DNA of 64,000 nucleotides from Leptospira ilyithenensis (lineage in GTDB: Bacteria; Spirochaetota; Leptospiria; Leptospirales; Leptospiraceae), in the NCBI RefSeq assembly GCF_004771005.1, contig NZ_RQHV01000061.1, positions 648,075 through 712,074 on the forward strand. The letters run 5' to 3'. This document shows, piece by piece, positions 18,565 through 25,963 of this stretch. Position 1 is the stretch's first letter. Each line of letters begins with the position of its first letter. Under the pieces are notes generated by a model. That model was not told where the DNA came from. It saw only the letters and a program-made list of their open reading frames with translations, and did no database searches. Position numbers and translations under genes: made by a program.

Positions 18565-20007
18565 GTGAAACTCTTATTCAAAAAAATACCCGTTGTATTT
18601 TACCTCAGCTTAACTTTGTCCTTATTTTTATTGTATGGAAATGACTCCCCCGTTTATGACCAGGACGAAGCTGCCTATGCCGGGTTCGCAAAAACAATGT
18701 TCGAAACGGGAGACTATCTCACCCAAAGTTTTCCTTTTTCCGAACCGCATAGGAAACCTCCGCTTCATTTTTGGCTTTCTGCTATTTCATTTCAAACCTT
18801 AGGGATTTCCGAATTTTCCCTTCGTTTGCTTCCATCGTTATGGATTTTGCTTATTTGCCTGCTTACTTACGATTCCGCCAAACGAATCTATGGCGACAAA
18901 ACCGGTCTATTCGGTTTTCTCATACTTGCCACATCCCTTTACTTTCCTTTGAACGGAAAAATCGCACTTGTCGACAGCTTACTTACATTTTGCGAAACAT
19001 TGGGATTTTATTCTTTGTTCCGGCTTCTTCCCAAACAGCACATTCAAACCTATCCTTGGATTCTTTTATTCTGGCTTTCCGTCGCTCTGGGAACTCTTAC
19101 CAAAGGACCTCCCGTTCTGATTTTTTTAGGGGGAATTTGTTTTGTATTTTTATTCTTTCAGGAAACGAGAAAGATTGTCTTTTTATTGAAGCCTTGGTTT
19201 TTTCTTCCCCTATCTTTACTTCCTTTGTTCTATTGGGGTTATCTGGTTTGGCAAAAAACAAACGGAGAATTGATCCGATGGATGATTGATTGGTATATTT
19301 TGAGGCGTGCCGCAAATCCAGTGTTCGGGCAATCGGGGCCTCCCGGCACCTATCTTTTATTATTTTTCATTAGTTTATTTCCTTGGTCCTTCTATTTGCC
19401 AAAAGCCTTGAAAGAGATTTGGAACCGAATAAAAGAAACATACGATCATTTCCGAAAGAAGACGAATCCTCCCGAGTCGATCAACATTCTACTATTAGGT
19501 GGTCTTCTATTCGGATGGATATTTTACGAATGTTTGATGAGTAAACTTCCTTCTTATCCTTTGGCAGTGTATCCTATACTTGCGATTCTTATGGCAAAGA
19601 TCGTTTCCGAGTCAAAGATGAAATGGAAAGCTGCAATTCTTATTTTGGCAATCGCCCAGAGTCTTGCAATCGTCTTTATAATATTACCACTATTATCTGA
19701 CAAAAGAAGAGACACGATCGCAAGTGCCAACCATTGGAATCGGAATTTTCCCATAGGAACCGAACTTCTTACGATTCAAAACCTGGCTTTGCCCAGTCTC
19801 GCATTTTATACAAATCACCCGATTCGGGAAACCGAACTTTCCCAGTTGCAAAATTTAAAAAAGGAAACGATTTTATTACTCGATTCGGACAATCTACTCA
19901 TTGTAAAAACATTAGGAATCCGGGGAGAAAGTCTAGGGCCTGAATTTTCCATATGGGCCTATGACAGAAACAAGACAATTAAACTTTCTTTATATAAGAT
20001 ATGGTAA
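18565..20007 (+). CDS. Glycosyltransferase family 39 (ArnT/PMT-like) membrane protein
   Basis: This polytopic protein of about 480 residues has 10 or more hydrophobic segments. The first periplasmic loop carries the hallmark acidic motif YDQDEAAYAGFAKTM, followed by EPHRKPPLHFWLSA, as in lipid-linked-sugar glycosyltransferases of the PMT/ArnT type. These use polyprenyl-phosphate sugars and act at the outer face of the inner membrane, for example on lipid A or proteins. The frame is open back to a TTG at 18514; I prefer the GTG at 18565 (MKLLFKKIPVVFYLSLTL), which gives a normal membrane N-terminus. Neither start has a strong ribosome site. The acceptor is unknown. Confidence 0.85.
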   Translation: MKLLFKKIPVVFYLSLTLSLFLLYGNDSPVYDQDEAAYAGFAKTMFETGDYLTQSFPFSEPHRKPPLHFWLSAISFQTLGISEFSLRLLPSLWILLICLLTYDSAKRIYGDKTGLFGFLILATSLYFPLNGKIALVDSLLTFCETLGFYSLFRLLPKQHIQTYPWILLFWLSVALGTLTKGPPVLIFLGGICFVFLFFQETRKIVFLLKPWFFLPLSLLPLFYWGYLVWQKTNGELIRWMIDWYILRRAANPVFGQSGPPGTYLLLFFISLFPWSFYLPKALKEIWNRIKETYDHFRKKTNPPESINILLLGGLLFGWIFYECLMSKLPSYPLAVYPILAILMAKIVSESKMKWKAAILILAIAQSLAIVFIILPLLSDKRRDTIASANHWNRNFPIGTELLTIQNLALPSLAFYTNHPIRETELSQLQNLKKETILLLDSDNLLIVKTLGIRGESLGPEFSIWAYDRNKTIKLSLYKIW

Positions 20008-20319
20008 TTTGGTTTCGGTTTGCTTATAGGATTGTATTCTGGTATCCCCGCCCTGATTTGGGAGGGGTGAACCACCCGCCACCCAATGAGTTCCAACTAA
20101 CATATCCAATTCGAATTGGCAACCCTTCCTTGCATTTTTCCTAAAATTCTAAGGAAAAGTTCGCCTTTTTGCCGAAGAAAACCAAGCCTTGCAAAAGCTA
20201 CAATATTAAATAGGTCTGTGCTAAATTTGAAACATTCAGGACATACTATATCTATGCTCTTATAAGAAAGCATAGATCGTTAAAGTAAGATTTCGATCAA
20301 ACAGATTAATTCTTACTAA

Positions 20320-20487
20320 ATGAAAATCAAAATCTCCTGTGCTAGGATCGAAGCGAAAATCACAGACATCTCTGAACTCTTAAACAAGGAAATCATTTCT
20401 CGCGGTGGCCTAGGCCAAGGATGGCCGAAGCTTTTTCGTCGGAACAGGAGGTTCCACGAAAAAGAGCGTGGAGTGTTTTCCGTTTGA
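20320..20487 (+). pseudogene. Possible truncated small ORF interrupted by a hairpin element
   Basis: A 55-codon frame begins MKIKISCARIEAKITDISEL and continues LNKEIISR. This looks protein-like, but from 20401 it runs into Arg-rich translation of a GC-rich hairpin sequence and stops. The simplest reading is the 5' end of a small gene joined to an unrelated element. No family recognised. Confidence 0.25.
20432..20463. repeat. Strong stem-loop, possibly a terminator or dispersed element
   Basis: The arms TTTTTCGT and ACGAAAAA enclose GGAAC-AGGAG-GTTCC, with a single bulged C, giving a stem of about 13 pairs and a 5-base loop. U-rich and A-rich flanks on either strand could make it a bidirectional terminator. 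It lies inside the GC-rich patch 20401-20530. Confidence 0.5.
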
Positions 20488-20548
20488 TTGGAGCGAAGAG
20501 CCCGGTCGGTAGTAAAATAAAGTTAAGAAAGAAGAAAAGATGCGAGGC

Positions 20549-20576
20549 GCCAAAAAATCTTTTTTTCTTTTTTGGC
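20549..20576 (-). terminator. Putative terminator of the tetR gene
   Basis: A perfect 9-base inverted repeat, GCCAAAAAA and TTTTTTGGC, has a 10-base pyrimidine-rich spacer. It lies 20 bases beyond the stop of the minus-strand TetR gene. The stem is A/T-rich, so termination strength is uncertain. Confidence 0.4.
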
Positions 20577-20596
20577 ATAAAGAGGAAGCGGTTGCA

Positions 20597-21253
20597 TTAG
20601 GCAACACCGCCAAACGCACCTCTGATAAATTGCATCACACCTGAAATGACTTCTTCATCCCTTTCAAAGATATCAGCCCCAAGATATATTTTCATTCGTT
20701 CTTTATAATATTCAGTTGCATATGAAAACTGAAGACTCATAAATATATTGTCCAATAAAAATGCATAGATGGGACTGTTTGACTCGGCAGAAATGATTCC
20801 TTCTTCTTTTGCCAAATTGATAATTTGGGTATAACATTTTGCGGAAATGGATTCCAATTCACTGGAAAGTCGATTGATCAGCTCGGAATTGCTCTCTGAG
20901 GTCATTTCATTATAAAGCCTGATGATATCCTGGTTTTCTCTGGAATGAATTTGAATGATCCGTAGTATTTTTTCTATCTTACCGAAGAAATCTACCTTTT
21001 CCAAAACAACTGATTCCAATGCTTTCTCCAACTGGGAAACGCCATGATGAACCGCCGTTAGAAAAAAGTCTTCCTTAGTTTCAAAGTATTTGTATAAAGA
21101 ACCTACGCTGATCCCTGCCTTTTGTGCGATCGTATTTGTATTTGCGCTGGTAAATCCCCTGTTGGCAAATTCAGATACGGCAATGGACAGAATTCGATTT
21201 CTCTTTTCTTCCGAGATCCGATCAAAACTTTCATTGAAGTATTTCCGGGACAT
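20597..21253 (-). CDS. TetR/AcrR family transcriptional regulator
   Basis: I start this at MSRKYFNESFDRISEEKRNR, 16 codons inside a longer open frame, because it begins the canonical N-terminal HTH domain. The result is a 218-residue protein of normal TetR length. The HTH reads ILSIAVSEFANRGFTSANTN, then TIAQKAGISVGSLYKYFETK (about residues 17-55). The C-terminal ligand-binding domain is helical and variable. It is divergent from a class III aminotransferase gene, and a 32-base perfect dyad lies between them. It likely represses itself and the aminotransferase-aldolase operon. The inducer is unknown. Confidence 0.9.
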   Translation of the reverse strand: MSRKYFNESFDRISEEKRNRILSIAVSEFANRGFTSANTNTIAQKAGISVGSLYKYFETKEDFFLTAVHHGVSQLEKALESVVLEKVDFFGKIEKILRIIQIHSRENQDIIRLYNEMTSESNSELINRLSSELESISAKCYTQIINLAKEEGIISAESNSPIYAFLLDNIFMSLQFSYATEYYKERMKIYLGADIFERDEEVISGVMQFIRGAFGGVA

Positions 21254-21279
21254 CTTTCCCTCTTTTTTATAAATTCTTC

Positions 21280-21311
21280 TTGACAATGAGTGATTACTCA
21301 CTCATTGTCAA
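21280..21311. promoter_or_regulatory. TetR operator, perfect dyad with 14-base arms
   Basis: The arms TTGACAATGAGTGA and TCACTCATTGTCAA are separated by TTAC. The inner TGAGTGA-N4-TCACTCA matches the operator style of TetR/AcrR repressors. Each outer arm also spells TTGACA outward, so the dyad embeds candidate -35 elements for both divergent genes. Repressor binding would then block both promoters at once. It lies 26 bases upstream of the TetR start and 27 bases upstream of the aminotransferase start. Confidence 0.8.
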
Positions 21312-21338
21312 CTAAAAACTATCCAAAGGGAATTAAGT

Positions 21339-22808
21339 ATGTCCACTGGCTTCGCAATCAACCAATACCCCGATGTAGACCAAGTCTATAAAGATCTGAG
21401 ATCTCTGATTTCGCAGCCGATCCGCTCCATTCGTAAAGCGGAAATGGATAAAATTCTCTTGGAATACTACGATAAAAAATGCGCTCGTTCCAAAAAAATG
21501 ATCACCGAGGCTTCCCAATACATTCCTGGCGGGGTTCAACACAATCTCGCTTTCAACCACCCTTTTCCTTTGGTTTTTACGAAAGCATCCGGAGCACACC
21601 TATTTGATTTGGACGGAAACAAATACATCGACTTTCTGCAAGCTGGGGGACCTACGGTTTTAGGAAGTAACCCCCCTAGCATTCGTAAAAAAGTTTCCGA
21701 ACTATTAAATTCCACAGGTCCTGTCACAGGATTATTTCATGAATACGAACTGAAGTTAGCTGAAAAGATCGTTCAACTCGTTCCATCCGTAGAAATGTTC
21801 CGGATGCTGGGTTCAGGGACCGAGGCGTGTATGGCATCCATTCGTGTGGCAAGACTTGCCACCAAGAAAAAAAACATAGTGAAGATGGGTGGAGCCTATC
21901 ACGGATGGAGCGACCAATTGGCATACGGGTTACGACTTCCCGGAACCAGACATTTTGAAGCAAATGGAGTTCCTAAATCCGTATTCAAATACACTCAGGA
22001 ATTTTATCCGAACGACTTGAACGCATTGGAATCCGTTTTAAAAAGAAACAGATGGAGAGGCGGAACTGCTGCCGTTTTGATGGAACCGATCGGCCCGGAA
22101 AGCGGCACTCGTCCTCTCGATAGAAACTTCAATGCAGGTGTAAGGGAATTATGCAACCGGTTTGGCGCCTTACTTATATTTGATGAAGTCGTGACTGCCT
22201 TCCGAGTAGGACTTAGCGGTGCGCAAGGTTATTACGGTATCACTCCGGATTTGACAGTGTTCGGAAAAGTAGTTGCCGGAGGTTATCCTTCGGCAGGCGG
22301 ACTCGGTGGTAAAAAAGAATATATGAAATATGTTTCCGCAGGAATTCAAACTGGAATGAAGAAAGCATTGATCGGAGGAACTATGGCCGCAAATCCTCTT
22401 AGTTCCGCCGCAGGATATTATACCTTATGTGAAATGGAAAAAACCAAAGCCTGCGAAAAAGCTGGCAAAGCTGGAGATCGCCTAACAATAGGACTCCAAA
22501 AACTGATTAAAAAATACAACCTACCCTTTGTAGCATTCAACCAAGGTTCGATCTGCCACTTGGAAACCGTGGGAACAATGTTACTTGAAGTCAATTTCAG
22601 CAAATTCTGGACTATTAAAAAAACGATCGCAGAGGCTCATAAAAGAAAACATGCAATGGAAGAAATGGGCGCGGCTTATATGGCGGAAGGATTAGTCACT
22701 CTTGCCGGAAGCAGACTATATACGAGTGCGGCCGATACGGATGCGATCATTGACGATGCATTGAAAAGATTTGATCGGGTGTTTCAGAAAGTCGAAGGCG
22801 TGATTTAA
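21339..22808 (+). CDS. PLP-dependent class III aminotransferase, GSA-aminomutase-like
   Basis: This 489-residue fold-type I PLP enzyme resembles glutamate-1-semialdehyde aminomutase. Visible are YIPGGVQHNL, the cofactor loop GSGTEACMASIRVAR, the motif MGGAYHGWSD, LIFDEVVTAFR (Asp to the PLP pyridine N) and TVFGKVVAGGYPSAGGLGG with the Schiff-base Lys. It has an extra N-terminal stretch of about 60 residues relative to typical HemL (about 430). The context (a TetR regulator and two aldolase-like genes, no tetrapyrrole genes nearby) argues for a role other than haem synthesis, perhaps a beta-amino or amino-sugar-like metabolite. SD AAAGGGAA precedes the ATG. Confidence 0.88.
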   Translation: MSTGFAINQYPDVDQVYKDLRSLISQPIRSIRKAEMDKILLEYYDKKCARSKKMITEASQYIPGGVQHNLAFNHPFPLVFTKASGAHLFDLDGNKYIDFLQAGGPTVLGSNPPSIRKKVSELLNSTGPVTGLFHEYELKLAEKIVQLVPSVEMFRMLGSGTEACMASIRVARLATKKKNIVKMGGAYHGWSDQLAYGLRLPGTRHFEANGVPKSVFKYTQEFYPNDLNALESVLKRNRWRGGTAAVLMEPIGPESGTRPLDRNFNAGVRELCNRFGALLIFDEVVTAFRVGLSGAQGYYGITPDLTVFGKVVAGGYPSAGGLGGKKEYMKYVSAGIQTGMKKALIGGTMAANPLSSAAGYYTLCEMEKTKACEKAGKAGDRLTIGLQKLIKKYNLPFVAFNQGSICHLETVGTMLLEVNFSKFWTIKKTIAEAHKRKHAMEEMGAAYMAEGLVTLAGSRLYTSAADTDAIIDDALKRFDRVFQKVEGVI

Positions 22809-22838
22809 AGACGGATTTCTTTCGAAAGGTGGGACACA

Positions 22839-23495
22839 ATGGAAATTCAAACTGCAAATAAAATCGTAAGAGATACGGGAGTCCGTCTTTTGAAGGCAGG
22901 ACTTATCACCAGAACCTGGGGAAACATAAGCCAAAGAATCGATGAAGATCATTTTGTCATCACACCGACCGGCAGAACCTATGAAGACTTGAGTCCGGAT
23001 GAAATCGTAAAGGTAAATCTCCACACCTTGGAACACGAAGGAAGGATAAAACCTTCCTACGAAAAAGGCCTACATGCAGAAACATACAAGCTAAGACCCG
23101 ATGTGAAATCAATCATCCACACCCATCAATTGCAAGCGAGCGTGGTTGCGTCTGCTAGGAAGAATATTCCCATACTATCCGACAAAATGAAAAAGATCAT
23201 CGGTGGTCCGGTCTTCTGCACCGACTATGCTTTGCCCGGATCCAAAAAGCTGATTCGTTCCGCTATCGAATGTTTGGCGAAATCGGGCAGTAAAGCGGTC
23301 TTACTTGCAAATCACGGAGTACTATGCATAGGCTCCGATATGGAAAATGCTTTTTCCGTTTCTATGGAATTGGAAAAATCTGCTGATGCATTCATTCGGG
23401 AAGAATTCAAAAAGATCTCTCATGCAAAAAAATTCGAAACTAAATCCGTTAGAGAATGGTATCTTCAAAATTTCGGAAAAAAGGAATTTGCATGA
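22839..23495 (+). CDS. Class II aldolase/adducin family protein, active-site intact
   Basis: This 218-residue protein belongs to the FucA/AraD family of zinc aldolases and epimerases. It retains the catalytic Glu (KPSYEKGLHAETYKLRPD), the HxH metal pair (SIIHTHQLQASVV) and the third metal His (LLANHGVLCIG). RTWGNISQRI near residue 29 is the phosphate-binding-type loop. It follows the aminotransferase gene by 30 bases and overlaps the second aldolase-like gene by ATGA. It probably cleaves or forms a C-C bond, or epimerises, a small hydroxy-aldehyde or keto compound linked to the aminotransferase product. Confidence 0.88.
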   Translation: MEIQTANKIVRDTGVRLLKAGLITRTWGNISQRIDEDHFVITPTGRTYEDLSPDEIVKVNLHTLEHEGRIKPSYEKGLHAETYKLRPDVKSIIHTHQLQASVVASARKNIPILSDKMKKIIGGPVFCTDYALPGSKKLIRSAIECLAKSGSKAVLLANHGVLCIGSDMENAFSVSMELEKSADAFIREEFKKISHAKKFETKSVREWYLQNFGKKEFA

Positions 23496-24142
23496 AGGCA
23501 CCGGAACATCCGTCCGAATTGCTTCATTTGATTCCCAATTTGCAAAAAGAAGGAATTTTAGAACAGGGAAATTCGGCAAGCATTCGAATCGGAAATCGGG
23601 TTTGGATCACTCCCGATCATGTAAATTTCACCCAATTTTCCAAGAAAAAAAATCCGAATTGGGTAGAACTTTATTTGGACCAAACCACCTTACCCGAAAA
23701 TTCTCCCCCATTTGCGAATATACACCTAACTTTGTATAAAGAAAGAAAGGACTTCAACACGATCATCCACACCACCCAGGAAAATATACTTACCTGTTCG
23801 ATGGCAGGAGAAACAGTCCTACCTTATTTGGATGATATGGCCCAGATCGTAGGCCCTTCCGCAAAAGTGGTATCATTCGGAGAAACCGAAGAAGCATTGA
23901 AAAAAATAGTAAAGGGAATCAAAAGAAGAAATGCAGTGATGATCAAAGACCAAGGCGCCATTTGCGGGCATAGAACCTTGGATGATTTGCACGCAGTTTG
24001 TCATGTATTCGAAAAAGCATGCAAATCATTTATCGAAGCAAGGATCTTAGGCGGCGGAAAACCTGTTCCTTGGCTTGAGGCGGAAGCAATCCGTTTTGTT
24101 TACCAAAGAAAGTATTCCAAACAAGCGGACAAAAACCGTTAG
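23492..24142 (+). CDS. Class II aldolase-like protein, probably catalytically inactive
   Basis: I start this 216-residue protein at the ATG overlapping the upstream stop (MKAPEHPSELLHLIPNLQKE). It aligns with the preceding aldolase along its length (GNSASIRIGNRVWITPD, IIHTTQENILTCSM, MIKDQGAICGHRTL), so it is a paralogue. Key residues are gone: the second His of HxH is Thr (HTT), the NHG His is Gln (DQG), and the catalytic Glu position is hydrophobic. Metal binding is unlikely. It may form mixed oligomers with, or regulate, its active neighbour. The end overlaps the convergent hydrolase gene by four bases. Confidence 0.85.
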   Translation: MKAPEHPSELLHLIPNLQKEGILEQGNSASIRIGNRVWITPDHVNFTQFSKKKNPNWVELYLDQTTLPENSPPFANIHLTLYKERKDFNTIIHTTQENILTCSMAGETVLPYLDDMAQIVGPSAKVVSFGETEEALKKIVKGIKRRNAVMIKDQGAICGHRTLDDLHAVCHVFEKACKSFIEARILGGGKPVPWLEAEAIRFVYQRKYSKQADKNR

Positions 24143-25299
24143 TCTACTTGAGAAGAAATAATAGGATGTTCTGCTGCTCTTTTCCAGGGAACATCCTGCC
24201 ACCACCGAACAAAAGTTCGTCCCAAGTCAGGCTCGATACTTTCTCCGGGTCTCGGAGTTAGCAGTTTCACATCCAGGTCTTTTGCCTTGACCAAAGCCCT
24301 TTCTATCGGCTCGGTCCAACTGTGAAATGCCAATGCAAAAAGCCCCCAGTGCACAGGTAACATCTGTTTGCCTTTCACCATTTTATGAGCGATCACGGCT
24401 TGTTCGGGTCCAATATGCCAATCAGGCCATGCTTTATCATATTGTCCTACTTCTATCATGGTCAAGTCAAATGGCCCGTATTCATCTCCGATCTTCCGCA
24501 TAGCAGGGAACAAACCGGTATCTCCTGAATAGTAAACTCTATGTTTGGTGCCGAGAATGGCATAACCCGCCCAAAGATGTTCGTCATAATCAATTAGTTT
24601 TCTACCGGATGCATGCCTTGCTGGTGTGGCGACAATTTCAAAATCGGAAAGTTTATGACTTTCCCACCAATCCAATTCGATGATTCTTTCTTCCGGAACC
24701 CCCCAATCAGAAAGATGTTCTCCGACCGCAAGAGGAACAATGAACTTTACTCCTTTTTTGTTCAGAGCAAGAGTAGTTTCATAATCAAGATGGTCATAAT
24801 GATTGTGCGAGATCAGTACAAAATCAATTTCGGGCAAATCATTCATCGGAAGAGCGGGTTCATACCATCGCTCCGGTCCTACCCAACTAACAGGTGAAGT
24901 ACGATTTGACCAAATCGGATCTGTCAGTATCCTATACCCGTCAATTTCGATTAAAGCGGAAGAGTGCCCGAACCAAGTGACTCTAAGGCCCGTTTTTGGA
25001 TCCTCTTTGAAAAGCCCTGGGTCAGGATAAACCACAGGCAGCAAATCCTTCGGCCGAATATCTTCGCTTGCTCCGAAAGATCCGAAAACCATTCCCAAAA
25101 AATCATTAACAAGCGGCTGTGGGTTTCGAAACTGTCCTTCTTTCCAATTTTTGGAATTTTGTATTTTCATCTCTCTTACGGATTTGGCCCCGAATCCTAT
25201 ACTTGCACACGTTGCTACCAGACAGAAAGCGAGGAAAGAAAATAAAACAAAAGTATAAAAGCGATGGCTCTTAAACCAAGAAAACAATTTGAAATTCAT
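24139..25299 (-). CDS. Metallo-beta-lactamase-fold NAPE-PLD-like hydrolase
   Basis: This 386-residue protein has an N-terminal membrane/signal segment (FYTFVLFSFLAFCLVATCASIGF, which could be lipidated at Cys). A metallo-beta-lactamase fold follows: VTWFGHSSALIEIDGYRILTDPIW, SHNHYDHLD (HxHxDH, around residue 165), ATPARHASGR, YYSGDTGLFPAM and PVHWGLFALAFHSW. These motifs and the length fit N-acyl-phosphatidylethanolamine phospholipase D-like (RomA/UlaG-type) proteins, which act on phospholipid-type or lactone substrates. It is probably periplasmic. It converges on the aldolase operon with a four-base overlap of stops. Confidence 0.88.
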   Translation of the reverse strand: MNFKLFSWFKSHRFYTFVLFSFLAFCLVATCASIGFGAKSVREMKIQNSKNWKEGQFRNPQPLVNDFLGMVFGSFGASEDIRPKDLLPVVYPDPGLFKEDPKTGLRVTWFGHSSALIEIDGYRILTDPIWSNRTSPVSWVGPERWYEPALPMNDLPEIDFVLISHNHYDHLDYETTLALNKKGVKFIVPLAVGEHLSDWGVPEERIIELDWWESHKLSDFEIVATPARHASGRKLIDYDEHLWAGYAILGTKHRVYYSGDTGLFPAMRKIGDEYGPFDLTMIEVGQYDKAWPDWHIGPEQAVIAHKMVKGKQMLPVHWGLFALAFHSWTEPIERALVKAKDLDVKLLTPRPGESIEPDLGRTFVRWWQDVPWKRAAEHPIISSQVD

Positions 25300-25313
25300 A
25301 TTAAATTAGACTA

Positions 25314-25949
25314 TTACAAAAGCCCGATGTCATTTGCTTTTCGAACCAATTCCGCCCGATTATGGACATTCAGTTTTTTATAAATATTTTTTACATGGTG
25401 CTGGATTGTATACTTGCTCACACCTAAGAACTCAGCCACACGATTGATTGTTTTGCCTCTGACCATTTGATCTAAAATCTGATTTTCCTTATCAGTCAGT
25501 TTGATCGAACCTAAATTGGTCTTCGCCTTAAAATGATTTAAAACTCTGAATGCAATGGTAGGGGTAATGATAGCCCCTCCCTGTAACACTGTATCAATGA
25601 CTTCCGATATATCTTTCAATTCGGATTTTAAAATATAACCGATAGCTCCGTTTTTTAAGGAACTGTATATGAGTTCGTCCGAATTCATATTGCTCAGCAT
25701 AATTTTGCTTATATTCGGATCTCTTTCCGAAATCTTTCCGGCAAGCTCAACACCATTCATCCCGGGTAACATTATATCCAAGAACAGAATATCCAATTCC
25801 TTGCCGTTCTCATCTTTCCAATAGGCTTCTGCCGATTCCCAATGAGACACGGAAAGAACCCCCGGAGTTGTTTCAAGAATCGTTAAGATCTGATTCCTGA
25901 AATTTTCATCATTTTCTACAATCCCGATTTTTACTTCTTTTGTTTCCAT
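25314..25949 (-). CDS. NarL/FixJ-type response regulator
   Basis: This 211-residue protein has an N-terminal receiver with acidic pocket residues (IVENDE), phospho-acceptor Asp in DILFLDIMLPGMNGVE at about residue 57, Ser/Lys switch positions (MLSNMNS, ILKS), and a C-terminal LuxR-type HTH (LTDKENQILDQMVRGKTINR then VAEFLGVSKYTIQHHVKNIY). It follows the hybrid kinase gene by 14 bases, so the two are a likely cognate pair. The kinase has a C-terminal NarX-like module that could feed this regulator. Confidence 0.92.
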   Translation of the reverse strand: METKEVKIGIVENDENFRNQILTILETTPGVLSVSHWESAEAYWKDENGKELDILFLDIMLPGMNGVELAGKISERDPNISKIMLSNMNSDELIYSSLKNGAIGYILKSELKDISEVIDTVLQGGAIITPTIAFRVLNHFKAKTNLGSIKLTDKENQILDQMVRGKTINRVAEFLGVSKYTIQHHVKNIYKKLNVHNRAELVRKANDIGLL

Positions 25950-25963
25950 AAACCTTAATCCAT

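Larger units (their letters stand above)
20008..20596. other. Intergenic region with hairpins and a possible gene remnant
   Basis: No intact gene is supported in these 589 bases. It contains a GC-rich patch near 20045-20090 (CCCGCCCT, GGGAGGGG, CCACCCGCCACCC) able to fold on itself, a short frame at 20320-20487, two strong hairpins and a GC-rich insert-like stretch at 20401-20530 that differs from its surroundings. It may be a decayed gene carrying a small dispersed element. Confidence 0.45.

Noticed and set aside
21339..22808. Calling the aminotransferase hemL
   Set aside because: Motifs fit the GSA family, but length, N-terminal extension and lack of tetrapyrrole neighbours do not support a haem role.
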